Positions 27,852 through 37,786 of a stretch of DNA of 64,000 nt are shown one piece after another. Numbering within the stretch: position 1 is the stretch's first letter; every line of letters begins with the position of its first letter. The notes below the pieces were generated by a model that ran no database searches, was not told the origin of the DNA, and saw nothing but the letters and a program-made list of their open reading frames with translations. The stretch covers positions 1 to 64,000 of the forward strand of contig CAVUBM010000079.1 in the NCBI GenBank assembly GCA_963739645.1, written 5' to 3'. Position numbers and translations under genes: made by a program. This DNA comes from JASHPR01 sp963739645. Lineage in GTDB: Bacteria > Actinomycetota > Actinomycetes > Streptosporangiales > Streptosporangiaceae.

Positions 27852-27900
27852 CACGGCTCTGGGCCGCTATGCGTTTATCCAGGTCAAAGCCTCGTCAGCG

Positions 27901-28149
27901 TTACTCGCTTACCGGCTCCGGGCCAGCCCCGGGGTCAAGTTTCCAGTACGAGATGGCCGCGGGGCGCGAGCCCACGCCGAGTTTCGCGTATATCCGGTTT
28001 ATATGGTTCTTTACAGTTTTCTCGGTCAATGTCAGCCGCTCCGCGATGTGGCCGTTGGTGTGGCCGGCCGCGATGAGGGCCATGATCTGAGCTTCGCGGT
28101 GGGACAGGCCCCCGGCGCGGGCGGACTCAGGAGTGCTTCTGGTCCCCAA
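27901..28149 (-). CDS. Small LuxR-type HTH protein
   Basis: About 82 aa consisting almost only of a LuxR/GerE helix-turn-helix: LSHREAQIMALIAAGHTNGH then IAERLTLTEKTVKNHINRIY and AKLGVGSRPAAI. No receiver or sensor domain. The TTG at 28149 is preceded by GGAGGG four bases away and is taken as the start; no ATG exists in the frame and family-like residues stop near there. Single-domain LuxR proteins act as DNA-binding regulators. Confidence 0.65.
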   Translation of the reverse strand: MGTRSTPESARAGGLSHREAQIMALIAAGHTNGHIAERLTLTEKTVKNHINRIYAKLGVGSRPAAISYWKLDPGAGPEPVSE

Positions 28150-28238
28150 TAGACCCTCCAGCCCCAGTTGGTAAAAATATGTGCGAACCGCAACGCATGT
28201 TACCGATCGATACAGAGGCCACCACAAGCCCCGGCCGG

Positions 28239-29585
28239 TCAGCCGGTGGCCGCGGCCTTCGAGCCGGTGAGCAGTCGCTTCGGAACCGGTTTGTCGTTTT
28301 TGAGGGCGTTGAACAAGCGCAGCGCCTGGCTGCGGTCCCAGAGCACGGCGACGCCGTCGGAGGTCTGGTAGGCCGCGGTGGCGATCGGCACGGTCGTGGT
28401 CTGCGCGCCCTTGAGCGCGAACGCCGCCTTGACCAGGTCGAAGAGGTTGGCGCCCTGGTCCACGGTCAGCGAGTTCGCGGACCCGCTCGCCGCGGGCAGG
28501 GCCTTGAACGGGTCGAGTATCACGCTCGGGCTCGTCATCTTGCTGAGCAGCGCCTTCATGAACAGCCGCTGATCCTGCTCCCGCTGCAGGTCGGAGATGG
28601 CGAAGTTGCGGGTCCGGACGTAGCCCAGGGCCTGGGCGCCGTCGAGGGTCTGGCACCCCGCCTTGAGGTTCAGCCCGGCCTTCGGGTCCCGCATCGGCCC
28701 CGGCAGGCACATGTTCACCCCGCCGACCGCGTCGACCACGTTCACGAACCCGCCGAAGCCGATGCCCATGTAGTGGTTGATGTACAGGCCGGTGACGTTC
28801 TGCAGCGTCTGGGCCAGGAGCGGCGCGCCGCCGAAGTCGTAGGCAGCGTTGATCTTGCTGGACCCGTGGCCCGGGATCGGGACGTAGGAATCGCGCGGGA
28901 TGCTGATCAGCGTCGGCGGGAGGCCGTTCGACGGGATGTGCAGGATCAGGATCGTGTCGGACCGGTGCCCGCTGATCGCGCTCAGCTTGCCGGTGGCCAG
29001 CTGCCGCTCCTGCGCCCGGGTCAGGCCCTGGCGGCTGTCTGACCCGGTGATCAGCCAGTTGGTCCCGGCCCCGGGCGCCTGGCCCGGGTAGTCGGTCAGC
29101 GCGTCGATGCGGATCAGCTTCGAGTTGAGGTAGAGGTACATGCCCACGGTGGCCACGATGACCACCACGATCACGAGCGCGAGAATCGCGAAGATCCGGC
29201 GCGGGCGCAGCCCCCGCCGGCCGCCCGGGACCCCAGCCCCGGGGCCGCCGCCACCTGGCCGGGTGCGTGGCACGGCCCGCTGGCTGCCGCGCGGCGCGGG
29301 CCGCTGGCTGCCGCGCGGCGCGGCCCGCGGGCCGCCGCGGGGGGTGCGGGCCGGCGGCTGCTCCGGCCAGGCGCTGCCGGGACCGGGCCGGGCGGACGCG
29401 GACGCGCCCAACGAGCCCGGCGGCTGGCCCCCGCCCGCGCCGTGACCGGGACCGGGCACGCTCGCGGTCGGCTCGCCCGGGCCTGCCGCGCCTGGGGTGC
29501 CTGACGGGCGGCCCGCGCCGCCGTCCCTGAACCAGCCCTCCGGCCACTCGTTCATGTGCCCCATCCCTGCCGCCGGTGCCACCAT
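28239..29585 (-). CDS. LytR-CpsA-Psr (LCP) family cell-wall ligase
   Basis: 448 aa. A Pro/Gly/Arg-rich cytoplasmic tail of about 120 residues, then one TM helix (IFAILALVIVVVIVATVGMYL), then the extracytoplasmic LCP domain: NWLITGSDSRQGLTR, GHRSDTILILHIP, PPTLISIPRDSYVPIPG, INAAYDFGGAPLLAQTLQNV and DGAQALGYVRTRN with its conserved Arg residues. LCP enzymes transfer polyprenyl-linked glycopolymers (arabinogalactan or teichoic-type) to peptidoglycan. Alternative starts lie at 29564 and 29555. Confidence 0.9.
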   Translation of the reverse strand: MVAPAAGMGHMNEWPEGWFRDGGAGRPSGTPGAAGPGEPTASVPGPGHGAGGGQPPGSLGASASARPGPGSAWPEQPPARTPRGGPRAAPRGSQRPAPRGSQRAVPRTRPGGGGPGAGVPGGRRGLRPRRIFAILALVIVVVIVATVGMYLYLNSKLIRIDALTDYPGQAPGAGTNWLITGSDSRQGLTRAQERQLATGKLSAISGHRSDTILILHIPSNGLPPTLISIPRDSYVPIPGHGSSKINAAYDFGGAPLLAQTLQNVTGLYINHYMGIGFGGFVNVVDAVGGVNMCLPGPMRDPKAGLNLKAGCQTLDGAQALGYVRTRNFAISDLQREQDQRLFMKALLSKMTSPSVILDPFKALPAASGSANSLTVDQGANLFDLVKAAFALKGAQTTTVPIATAAYQTSDGVAVLWDRSQALRLFNALKNDKPVPKRLLTGSKAAATG

Positions 29586-29671
29586 CGTCTCTGCCTTCAA
29601 GACGTCCTGGCAGCCAAACCGGCGAGCCGAGAGCCTCCTGGACGCTGAAGGATAATCCAGAAACCGTGGTG

Positions 29672-30523
29672 CTACCCCCGTACCGCGCTGCCATCCCACC
29701 AGATGGTGACCACCTCACGGCCGGATGAGCCCAGGTCAACAGGGTGTTCCGGGTCGACGCCTGCCTCGGTGAGGGCGTCGGCGAGCTCGGCGGCCCGCCC
29801 GGGCGGCAGGCACAGCCGCCGCCGGGTCACCTCGACCAGCTCGCCGAAGCTGGCGTAGTCCCGGCCGCCCGGGCGCCGCCACGTCTCGTGGCCGGTCACC
29901 AGCCCCATCGCGGCCAGGATCCGGGTCAGGTCCGCGGCGGTGGGGGAGACCGGGCGGGCCAGCCCGTGAAACCTGAGCCACAGGTCGTTCAGCGCGGTCA
30001 GCGGGTGCCGCACGGTGGTTTCCACGACCACCCGGCGCCGCGCGTGCGCGGTGAGCGCGAGCACGAACGGCTGGATGTCGGGGACGTTGTAGATCACGTG
30101 GTGGCAGGTCACGACGTCGGCCGGCCCGGCCTGCGCTGCCGCCTCCGGCCAGCGGCCGAGCACCGTGTGCGCCTCGGTGCCCGCGGCCGCGGCCCGCCCG
30201 GCCAGCTGCTCCAGCATCCCGGCATCGGCGTCGACCGCGGTCAGCGACGTGGCGTGCGGCAGCAGCGGCAAGCAGGCGGCACCCGCGCCCGACCCCACGT
30301 CCAGCACGCTGCCCGGCGGGTCGAGCGCGGCCACGGCCACCCGGTAGGACGGCCCGGACGGGGCGGCGGCCAGCCGGTCGGCGCGCCGGGCGAAGACCTG
30401 CCGCGGCAGCACCCAGGGGGAGTCGGCCACGGCTGCGGTGATGTGCTCGGGGATGGCCCAGGCGGCCAGGTCACGGCGCCACCGGTCCAGCAGCTCCGGC
30501 AGGTCAGCAGTTACCACGGCCAT
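29672..30523 (-). CDS. Class I SAM-dependent methyltransferase
   Basis: 283 aa. SAM-binding motif I is SVLDVGSGAGAACLPLL, followed by acidic loop SLTAVDADAGML and the post-I motif DVVTCHHVIYNVPD. The N-terminal helices and the C-terminal part (LGSSGREVVTIWWDG) are not specific to a known acceptor. Divergent from an NTF2-like gene, with a KstR-like palindrome between them. Confidence 0.8.
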   Translation of the reverse strand: MAVVTADLPELLDRWRRDLAAWAIPEHITAAVADSPWVLPRQVFARRADRLAAAPSGPSYRVAVAALDPPGSVLDVGSGAGAACLPLLPHATSLTAVDADAGMLEQLAGRAAAAGTEAHTVLGRWPEAAAQAGPADVVTCHHVIYNVPDIQPFVLALTAHARRRVVVETTVRHPLTALNDLWLRFHGLARPVSPTAADLTRILAAMGLVTGHETWRRPGGRDYASFGELVEVTRRRLCLPPGRAAELADALTEAGVDPEHPVDLGSSGREVVTIWWDGSAVRG

Positions 30524-30589
30524 TACGCTAATGCGCTCCCCGCTCCCGCGCCCCACCGGGGAACTGCGGACGCAGGGAGTGGGAGAAAG

Positions 30590-30603
30590 TAGAACAGGTT
30601 CTT
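30590..30603. promoter_or_regulatory. KstR-like palindrome (TAGAACAGGTTCTT)
   Basis: Arms AGAAC and GTTCT around AG fit the TetR/KstR consensus TnnAACnnGTTnnA at every fixed position but the last. It sits 34 bases before the NTF2-like gene and 67 bases before the divergent methyltransferase. Confidence 0.55.
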
Positions 30604-30636
30604 GCTGAAATCCCGGCCGGTGGCGAAGCTGGTGCC

Positions 30637-31167
30637 ATGAACTCCGTGGTACCTGACCCGACGGCTGCGGTGGACAAGCTCCTCGCGCTCGAGGAGATCC
30701 GCCGGGTAAAGCACCGTTACCTGCGCTGCGTCGACCTGAAGCGGTGGGACGAGCTGGCGGACACGTTCACCCCGGACGCCACGGCCGACTACGGCACGCC
30801 CGCGCTCGGCAAGCCGATCCGGCTGGCCGGCCGGGAGGCCATCGTCGCGTTCCTGCGCGAGCGGCTGGGCCCGGACATCATCACCGTGCACTTCGCCAGC
30901 CAGCCGGAGATCGACATCGACGGCGACGCGGCCACGGGCACCTGGTGCTTCGAGGACACGGTGATCGCCACCGAGTACCGGGTGGTGATCACCGGCGCGG
31001 CGTTCTACGAGGACCGGTACGCCCGCGGGCCGGACGGCCGGTGGCGGATCGCGCACACCGGCTACGTGCGCACCTACGAGGCCACCATGAGCCTCGATGA
31101 CCTGCCGAGCTTCCGGATCACCTCGAACCGGTGGGCGCCGCCCGCGCCGGCCAGTCCCGTGCCGTAG
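30637..31167 (+). CDS. NTF2/SnoaL-like family protein
   Basis: 176 aa with the cone-shaped NTF2 fold used by ketosteroid isomerase- and scytalone dehydratase-type enzymes: LEEIRRVKHRYLRCVDLKRW DELADTF is the first helix pair, YGTPALGK and DIITVHFASQPEIDIDGDAA are strands, AAFYEDRYARGPDGRWRIAH closes the sheet. Potential acid/base residues (Asp, His) are present but reaction unknown. A KstR-like site just upstream links it to the DUF1214/SDR/sulfotransferase operon. Confidence 0.78.
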   Translation: MNSVVPDPTAAVDKLLALEEIRRVKHRYLRCVDLKRWDELADTFTPDATADYGTPALGKPIRLAGREAIVAFLRERLGPDIITVHFASQPEIDIDGDAATGTWCFEDTVIATEYRVVITGAAFYEDRYARGPDGRWRIAHTGYVRTYEATMSLDDLPSFRITSNRWAPPAPASPVP

Positions 31168-31185
31168 GCTCACCGGTGCCGTAGG

Positions 31186-31201
31186 CTAGAACACGTTCTA
31201 G
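31186..31201. promoter_or_regulatory. KstR-like operator (CTAGAAC-AC-GTTCTAG)
   Basis: Seven-base perfect inverted arms around AC. It contains TAGAACACGTTCTA, a full match to the TnnAACnnGTTnnA site of KstR, the TetR repressor of mycobacterial cholesterol catabolism. Located 16 bases before the GTG of the next gene. Confidence 0.65.
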
Positions 31202-31216
31202 TCCGGAGGATGGCCG

Positions 31217-32410
31217 GTGCCCGATCCGTTCCGCCTGACCACGCAGCCCTTCGCCGACGCCGTGCTGGAAGCCGAGAAGATCATCACGAGCGCGCCGCAC
31301 GTCCGGACCGAGCAGGACCTGGCCGAGGGGTACGACTACCTGGCCGGGAACATCAGGTCGGCGCTGCAGCTGGCCTGGGCGTACCAGCGTGACTTCCCGT
31401 TTTTCACCCAGTCCACCGGCCCGTACACCAAGATCGGGCTGGACAACCCGGACACCCTGTACTTCCACTCCTACCTGCGCGACGACGCCGAGTACGTGGT
31501 CACCGGACGCCGCGGCACCACCGTCGACCTGAGCTTCCAGGTGCTCGACGGCGACTACTCCCCGGTCGACGTGCCCGGCAGCCTGACCGCGTTCGACGAC
31601 CGGGACATCGAGATCTCCGCCGACGGCACGTTCGAGCTGCGGTTCGGCCCGCCCCGGGACCATCCGGGGCCCGGCTACATCACGCTCGGACCGGGATCGG
31701 CCATGCTGCTGGTCCGTGAGGTCTACGGCGACTGGGCCGCCGAGCGGCGCGGCACCATCAGCATCCGCCGCGCCGACCGGGCCGGGGCCGCGCCGCCTGC
31801 GGCGGACGCCAGCGCGCTGGCGAAGCGTTACGGCGTCGCAGGGAAGATCCTGCTGTCCCGGCTGCGCACGTTCCTCGCGTTCCCTGAGTGGTTCTACCTG
31901 AACCTCCCGGTGAACACGATGACCCCGCCGCGGCCGACCCCTGGCGGCCTGGCCTCCCAGTTCTCATCGGCCGGGCACTTCGGCCTCGGTGACGACCAGG
32001 CGCTGATCGTGACGGTGCCGGCGGCCGGCCGGGCGACCGCGCCGTACCAGGGCATCCAGCTCGGCAGCCTGTGGTACATCTCGCTGGACTACGTCAATCA
32101 CCAGACCAGCCTGAACACCGAGCAGGCCCGCATCGACCCGGACGGGCGGATGCGCTTCGTGGTCACCGAGCGCGATCCCGGCGTGGCGAACTGGCTGGAG
32201 TGCACCGGGCACCGCCGGGGCTACGTGCAGATTCGCTGGCAGCGGCTGAGCCGGGATCTCGGGCCGGGGGACGGGCCGCAGGTCGAGGTGGTGCCGGCCG
32301 CGGACGTCGCCCGGCGGCTGCCGTACTTCGAGCAGGCGCGGGTGTCGCCGGAGCAGTACCGGCAGCGGATCGCCGCACGGCAGGCCGCGGTGGCCGAGAG
32401 GATGCAGTGA
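31217..32410 (+). CDS. DUF1214-type protein
   Basis: 397 aa, no signal peptide seen. YFHSYLRDDAEYVVTGRRGT, YSPVDVPGSLTAFDDRDIEI, PGYITLGPGSAMLLVREVYG DW and WYISLDYVNHQTSLNTEQAR with RFVVTERDPGVANWLECTGH resemble the beta-jelly regions of the DUF1254/DUF1214 group, proteins of unknown function often found with lipid or steroid catabolic genes in mycobacteria. GTG start follows GGAGGATGGCCG. First gene of an operon whose next start overlaps its stop. Confidence 0.75.
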   Translation: MPDPFRLTTQPFADAVLEAEKIITSAPHVRTEQDLAEGYDYLAGNIRSALQLAWAYQRDFPFFTQSTGPYTKIGLDNPDTLYFHSYLRDDAEYVVTGRRGTTVDLSFQVLDGDYSPVDVPGSLTAFDDRDIEISADGTFELRFGPPRDHPGPGYITLGPGSAMLLVREVYGDWAAERRGTISIRRADRAGAAPPAADASALAKRYGVAGKILLSRLRTFLAFPEWFYLNLPVNTMTPPRPTPGGLASQFSSAGHFGLGDDQALIVTVPAAGRATAPYQGIQLGSLWYISLDYVNHQTSLNTEQARIDPDGRMRFVVTERDPGVANWLECTGHRRGYVQIRWQRLSRDLGPGDGPQVEVVPAADVARRLPYFEQARVSPEQYRQRIAARQAAVAERMQ

Positions 32411-33228
32411 ACGGGGACAGTGGAGAGGGACGGGGAGGTGGGCGGGGGGTGGGGCTGCTGGACGGCCAGGTCGTGGTGGTGTGCGGGGTCGGTCCCGGCC
32501 TGGGCCGCGCGATCGCGGTGCAGAGCGCGCGGGCCGGCGCGGACGTGGTCCTCGCCGCGCGGACCGAGGCCCGGGTCAAGGAGGCGGCCGCCGAGGTCAC
32601 GGCGCTGGGGCGCCGGGCCGTGACCGTGGTGACCGACGTGACCGACGACGAGCTGGCCGGGCGGCTGCCGGAGGCCGCGCTCGCGGCGTTCGGCCGGGTC
32701 GACGCGCTGGTGAACAACGCGTTCGCGATCCCGCCGATCACCAGCCTGGCCGACGTCGGCCTGGAGGCGGTCCGGGCCGGATTCGAGACCAGTGTGCTCG
32801 GCGCGCTGCGGATGACCCGGCTGTTCACCCCGGCGCTGGCCGACAGCCGAGGATCGGTGGTGATGATCAACTCTGCGGTGCTCCGGCATTCCCGGCTCAC
32901 GTTCGGCCCGTACAAGATGGCCAAGTCGGCGCTGCTCGGCCTGGCCCAGAGCCTGGCCACCGAGCTGGGCCCGCAGGGCATCCGGGTCAACTCCGTGGCT
33001 CCCGGCTACATCTGGGCCGGCGCGCTGAAGTGGTACTTCGGCCAGCTGGCCGAGCAGCGCGGGGTGCCGAGGCAGCAGGTCTACGACGAGACCGCGGCCA
33101 CGATCGACCTGCGCCGGCTGCCCGAGCCAGACGAGATCGCCGACGCGGTGGTGTTCCTGGCCTCGCCGATGGCCCGGGCGATCACGGGCCAGTGCCTCGA
33201 CGTCAACTGCGGCGAGTTCCACCATTGA
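32407..33228 (+). CDS. SDR family oxidoreductase
   Basis: 273 aa classical NAD(P)-dependent dehydrogenase: glycine motif CGVGPGLGRAIAVQSARAGA, NNAF in place of NNAG, catalytic Ser in VVMINSAVLRHSR, and Tyr/Lys in FGPYKMAKSALLG. C-terminal DAVVFLASPMARAITGQCLD is standard. Probably oxidises or reduces a hydroxy/keto group of a lipid or steroid intermediate. GTG start overlaps the upstream stop (GTGA), so translation is coupled. Confidence 0.87.
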   Translation: MNGDSGEGRGGGRGVGLLDGQVVVVCGVGPGLGRAIAVQSARAGADVVLAARTEARVKEAAAEVTALGRRAVTVVTDVTDDELAGRLPEAALAAFGRVDALVNNAFAIPPITSLADVGLEAVRAGFETSVLGALRMTRLFTPALADSRGSVVMINSAVLRHSRLTFGPYKMAKSALLGLAQSLATELGPQGIRVNSVAPGYIWAGALKWYFGQLAEQRGVPRQQVYDETAATIDLRRLPEPDEIADAVVFLASPMARAITGQCLDVNCGEFHH

Positions 33229-34416
33229 CTGGCGGGGGAGTCTGGGGAGGGCTGCCCCGGGCCAACACGCTCGGTACCGCGGCCGAACTGCACGCCGCGG
33301 CGAGCCAGGATCACCGGGCTGAGCGACTTCGGCCCCGACGACTACCGCGACGGGCTCGAGGTGCTGCTGGCGTCCTACACGGCCGAGGCGGGCCTGACCC
33401 CGCTGGGCGCGAAGGTGGCCCGGGCCTTCCTGCGCGGCGCGCTGGCGGCCCGGCTGCTCAGCGAGGCGGCGTGGCGGGCGCACCCGGCGTACGCGGCAGT
33501 CAGCATCGAGCGCCCGCTGTTCGTCACCGGGCTGCCCCGCACCGGCACCACCGCGCTGCACCGGCTGCTGGCCGCCGACCCGGCGCACCAGGGCCTGGAG
33601 ATGTGGCTCACCCAGGTGCCAGGGCCCCGCCCGCCGCGGGAGACCTGGGCCGCGAACCCGGTGTTCCAGCAGATCCAGGCCGCGTACGACCGGCACCACG
33701 CCGAGCACCCCGAGTTCATGGGCGTGCATTACATGGACGCCGACCAGGTGGAGGAGTGCTGGCAGCTGCTGCGGCAGTCGATGCGGTCTGTCTCCTACGA
33801 GTGCCTCGCCCACCTGCCGGCCTACTCGTCCTGGCTGCGCGGGCAGGACTGGACCGGCGCCTACCGCAGGCACCGGCGCAACCTGCAGCTCATCGGCCTG
33901 CCCGACGCCAGCCGGCGGTGGGTGCTGAAGAACCCCAGTCACCTGTTCGCGCTCGAAGCCCTGCTCGCCGTCTACCCGGACGCGCTGGTGATCCAGACCC
34001 ACCGGGCGCCCCGCACCGCGATCGCGTCGGTGTGCAGCCTGGCCGCGCAGGCCACCGCCGGGTGGTCGGCCACGTTCACCGGCGCGGTGATCGGCCGGGA
34101 CCAGCTGGAGCTGTGGGCCCGCGGACTGCAGCAGTTCACCGCGGTGCGGGCGCGGCACGACCCGGCGCAGTTCTGTGACGTCGGCTACGACGAGTTCGCC
34201 GCCGACCCGCTGCGCACGGTCGAAGCGATCTACGCGCGCTTCGGGCTGACGCTCAGCGGCCCGGCGGCCGACGCCATGCGCGCCGCGGCGACGCAGGGCG
34301 CCGGCAGCGGCACCCGGCCCGCGCACCGCTACGCGCTGGCCGACTTCGGGCTCACCGCCGAGCAGGTCGACGAGCGGTTCGCCGCGGCTGACCACAGGGG
34401 GCTAACGCTCGGATAA
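33225..34416 (+). pseudogene. Sulfotransferase family protein, 5' frame break
   Basis: PAPS-dependent sulfotransferase fold. The PAPS 5'-phosphate loop is FVTGLPRTGTTALHRLLAAD; WVLKNPSHLFALEALLAVYP and VIQTHRAPRTAIASV follow as in mycobacterial Stf-like proteins. The body reads from 33361; N-terminal family residues ITGLSDFGPDDYRDGLEVLL are in the same frame, but the preceding LGTAAELHAAAS is in another frame, so one indel lies near 33307 and the start is upstream, probably overlapping the SDR stop. One base restores a protein of about 395 aa. Third gene of the KstR-box operon. Confidence 0.75.
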
Positions 34417-34515
34417 CCATCCGGGTCCGGCCTGCATTAACGTCCGGAAATTCCCGTAACCTGCCACCGAGGAGCAACGGGTCAGGCCGCGGCGGGCTGG
34501 GCCCGGGAGGGCGAG

Positions 34516-37500
34516 ATGATCCGGGGGTCGTTCCTAGCGCGCCGGATGAACTCCTCCCGCCTCCTGCTGGCCACGGTCATGCTCACCGTGCTGATCACCA
34601 CGGCGCTGGTGGCCGCGCTGGCCAGCTTCGCCACGCAGACCCTCCCGGAGGCGGTGCGCGCCCAGCTGGCCCGCTCCCCGGCCCTTTCCGTCGCGATCAC
34701 CGGGACGATGGGCGCGCCGCAGGCCAGCGCGGCCACGCGGATCATCCGCGCCTCGCTCGGCCCGGCCCTGCCCGGCGTGGGATACCGGCTGGACCGCGCG
34801 TTCTGGTCCGATCTGCTGACCCTGCCCGCCCCGCGGGGCAGCAAGACCATCCCGCTGATCCAGGTCGCGGCCCCGGGCCAGGTCAGGACCCACGCCGTGC
34901 TCACCGCGGGCACCTGGCCCGGCCCGCCGTCCGCGGGTCAGCCGATCGGCGTGGCGCTGCCCGTGCTGGCCGCTGAGCAGCTGCACGCGCGGCCCGGCAC
35001 GATCCTGCAGCCACGGGACCGGATCAGCGGAGCCAGGGTGCCGCTCCGGGTGACCGGCCTGTTCCGGCTCAGCGACCCTGGCGCCGGGTACTGGCGTATC
35101 GACCTGCTCGCCCGGTCGGGCGTCAGCAGCCAGCCGCCGTTCATCAGCTACGGGCCGGCCGTGGCCAGCCCCGCCGCGTTCGGCCCCGGCCGCCTCACCG
35201 TCGGGAGCGTGTCCTGGGTCGCCCTGCTGGACCCGGACGGCATCCGGCCCGATGACCTGGACAGCCTGGCCGGGAACGTCAGCCAGGCGGCCGCGCAGCT
35301 GCAAACCGGGAACAGCCTGAACGGCGCGCAGGTGACCACCGGCCTGCCCCAGCTGCTCACCGGCCTGGCCAGCAACCTGGCGGTGGCCAGGTCGCTGCTG
35401 GCCATCGGCGCGCTGCAGCTCGCGCTGCTGGCCGCGGCTGCGCTCGCCCTGGCCGCCCGGCTGCTCGCCGGCAGCCGCGAGGAAGAATCCGCCCTGCTCA
35501 GCGCCCGCGGGGCCACGCGCTGGCAGCTGACCAGGCCGCCGCTGGCCGAGACCGTGCTGGTCGCCAGCGTGGCTGCCGCCGCTGGCGTGCTGATCGGCAC
35601 CAGGCTCGCCGCGCTGCTGGTCAGGGTCACCCGAGTCCCGCTCGGGGATCAGGCTTTCCGGGATCCCGGTGTCGGCGTGGTGGGCCGCGGCCGCCGTGCT
35701 CGTGTTCGCCGCCGCGATCGTGCTCTGGCCCGCGGTGCGCCCGGTTGCCCCGGGTGCGGCCCGGGTTCGCCGGGGGCGGCAGGCCGCGCTGGCCGGGGCC
35801 GCGCGCGCCGGAGCCGACCTGGCGCTGGTGGCCGTGGCGGTGCTGGCCGTCTGGCAGCTGCGGACCTATTCGGCGGTCGCGCACCCGGCCGCCGGCGGGC
35901 TCGGCATCGACCCGGTGATCGCCGTCGCGCCCGCGCTCGCGCTGGCCGCCGTGACCGTGCTCGTGCTGCGCCTGCTCCCGGCCGTGGCCCGGCTGACCGA
36001 GCGGGGCGCGGCCCGGGGCCGGCGGCTCGCCGTCGCGCTGGCCGGCTGGCAGATCTCCCGCCGCCCGATCCGGCAGAGCGGGCCGTTCCTGCTGGTGATC
36101 CTGGCCACCGCCGCGCTGACCCTGGCCCTGGCCCAGTACCAGACGTCCCGCCGCTCCGCCGCCGACCAGGCGGCGTTCGCGGCCGGCGCGGACCTGCGCG
36201 CTACCCTCGCGACGCCGCTGCCGCTCCCCGCCGCCGGCGTGATCGCCCGGTCGCCCGGAGTCCGTGCCGCGATGCCGGTGGCCACGGGCACCGCGGGCGC
36301 GGGGGGCGAGCTGCTCGCCATCGACGCCCGGTCCGCGGCGGCCACGGTGCTGCTGCGCGGCGACCTGTCCGCCGAGCCGGCCCCGCAGCTCTGGCGGCGC
36401 CTCACCGGAGCGGGGCCGGCGCCCGGCGTGGCCATCCCCGGCCTGCCCGCGCGCCTGGAGATCACGGCCAGCCTGACGCCGGGATCCGGGGCGGCCCGGC
36501 CGGGCCCGGCCGCGGTGACCGTGACGGTCCAGGACACCGACGGCGTCGCCTACCTGCTGTCCGCGGGCACGCTGCCCGCGGACGGACGGGTGCATACGCT
36601 GGCCGCCGGGCTCTCCGCGACCCGGCAGGCGGCCTACCCGCTCCGCCTGCTCGGCCTGTCGGCCACCTACGAGCTGCCGCCCTACCACCGGTTCCCGCAG
36701 CAGACCGGGCCGCCGTCCCAGCTCGTGATCGGCGGGCTCACGGCCGCGCCCGCCGCCCGCGGGCCGGTCACCGCAGGCCGGGCCCTGGCGTCCTGGGCTG
36801 CCGCGGCGTCCTCGGCCACGCTCAACGGCGCCGCCGTGCCGGCCACCGCCACGCTGGCGGTGACCAACGGCTCGCCGCCGGTCCTGACCAGCTGGCGGAG
36901 CGCGGGAAGTTCGCAACGGCTTTCGTTCTCGCCCGGGTTCACGCCGTCGACCGCGATCCTGAGCGCGGCCAAGATCCCGGACGCCGGGTTCACGGGCACG
37001 CTGACCGTCACGGCCCGGGCGCCGGGCGCGGCGATCCCGGGCATCGCGACCGACGCCTTCCTGCACGCCGCCCACGCCCGGGTGGGCACGGTTCTGGCCG
37101 CCTCGGCCAGCGGCATCGGGGTCCCGGTTCGGGTCGTCGCCGCGATCCGCTCCTTCCCGGCCGTCACCGGCGGAGGCGGCGCGCTGATCATCGACCAGGC
37201 CCGTCTCCAGCAGATCCTGGCCAGCCGGCAGGCCGCGCCGCTGCCGGTCACCGAGTGGTGGCTCGCGACCGGGCGCAGCTCGCCGCCGCCAGCGCTGCGC
37301 GGTGCCACGGTCACCAGCCGCGCCGCCCTGGCCGCGGCTCTGCTCGGCAACTCGCTGGCCGCCCCGCCCCGGCAGGCGGCGCTCGCCGTCGGCCTGGCCG
37401 CGGCGCTGCTCGCCGTGATCGGCTTCTCCATCAGCGTGGCCGCCAGCGTGCGGGGCCGGCGGGCCGAGAGCGCGGTGCTGTCCGCGCTCGGTGTGGCCCG

Positions 37501-37786
37501 GTCCGCGCAGGCCGGCCAGCTGTGCCTGGAGCAGCTGATGCTGAGCGTCCCGGCCGCGGCCGCGGGCACGCTGGTCGGCGCGGGCCTGGCCTGGCTTGTG
37601 GTGCCGGCCGTCACGCTCACCGCCAGCGCCGCCCGGCCGCAGCCCCCGGTCCTGGTGGAAATCCCGGTGGGCTGGGCGGTCCTGCTCGCGGCCGCGGTGG
37701 CCGCCCTGCCGGTCCTGGCCGCCGCGGCGAGCATTCTCCGGCGGCCCGACCCGGCGGCGGAGTTGCGTGCCGCGGAGGCGTCGTGA
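34516..37786 (+). pseudogene. FtsX-like ABC permease (large), one frame break
   Basis: About 1,090 aa if restored. N-terminal TM with RRMNSSRLLLATVMLTVLI, a large extracytoplasmic domain, then TM segments at LLAIGALQLALLAAAALALA with the FtsX motif EEESALLSARGATRWQL. Near 35640 the frame changes; SGIRLSGIPVSAWWAAAAVL continues, with further TM helices and a second FtsX motif GRRAESAVLSALGVARSAQA near the C-terminus. MacB/LolE-like permeases of this size couple ATPase motion to transport or to lipid/peptide release at the membrane. Its TGA overlaps the GTG of the next permease. Confidence 0.8.
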
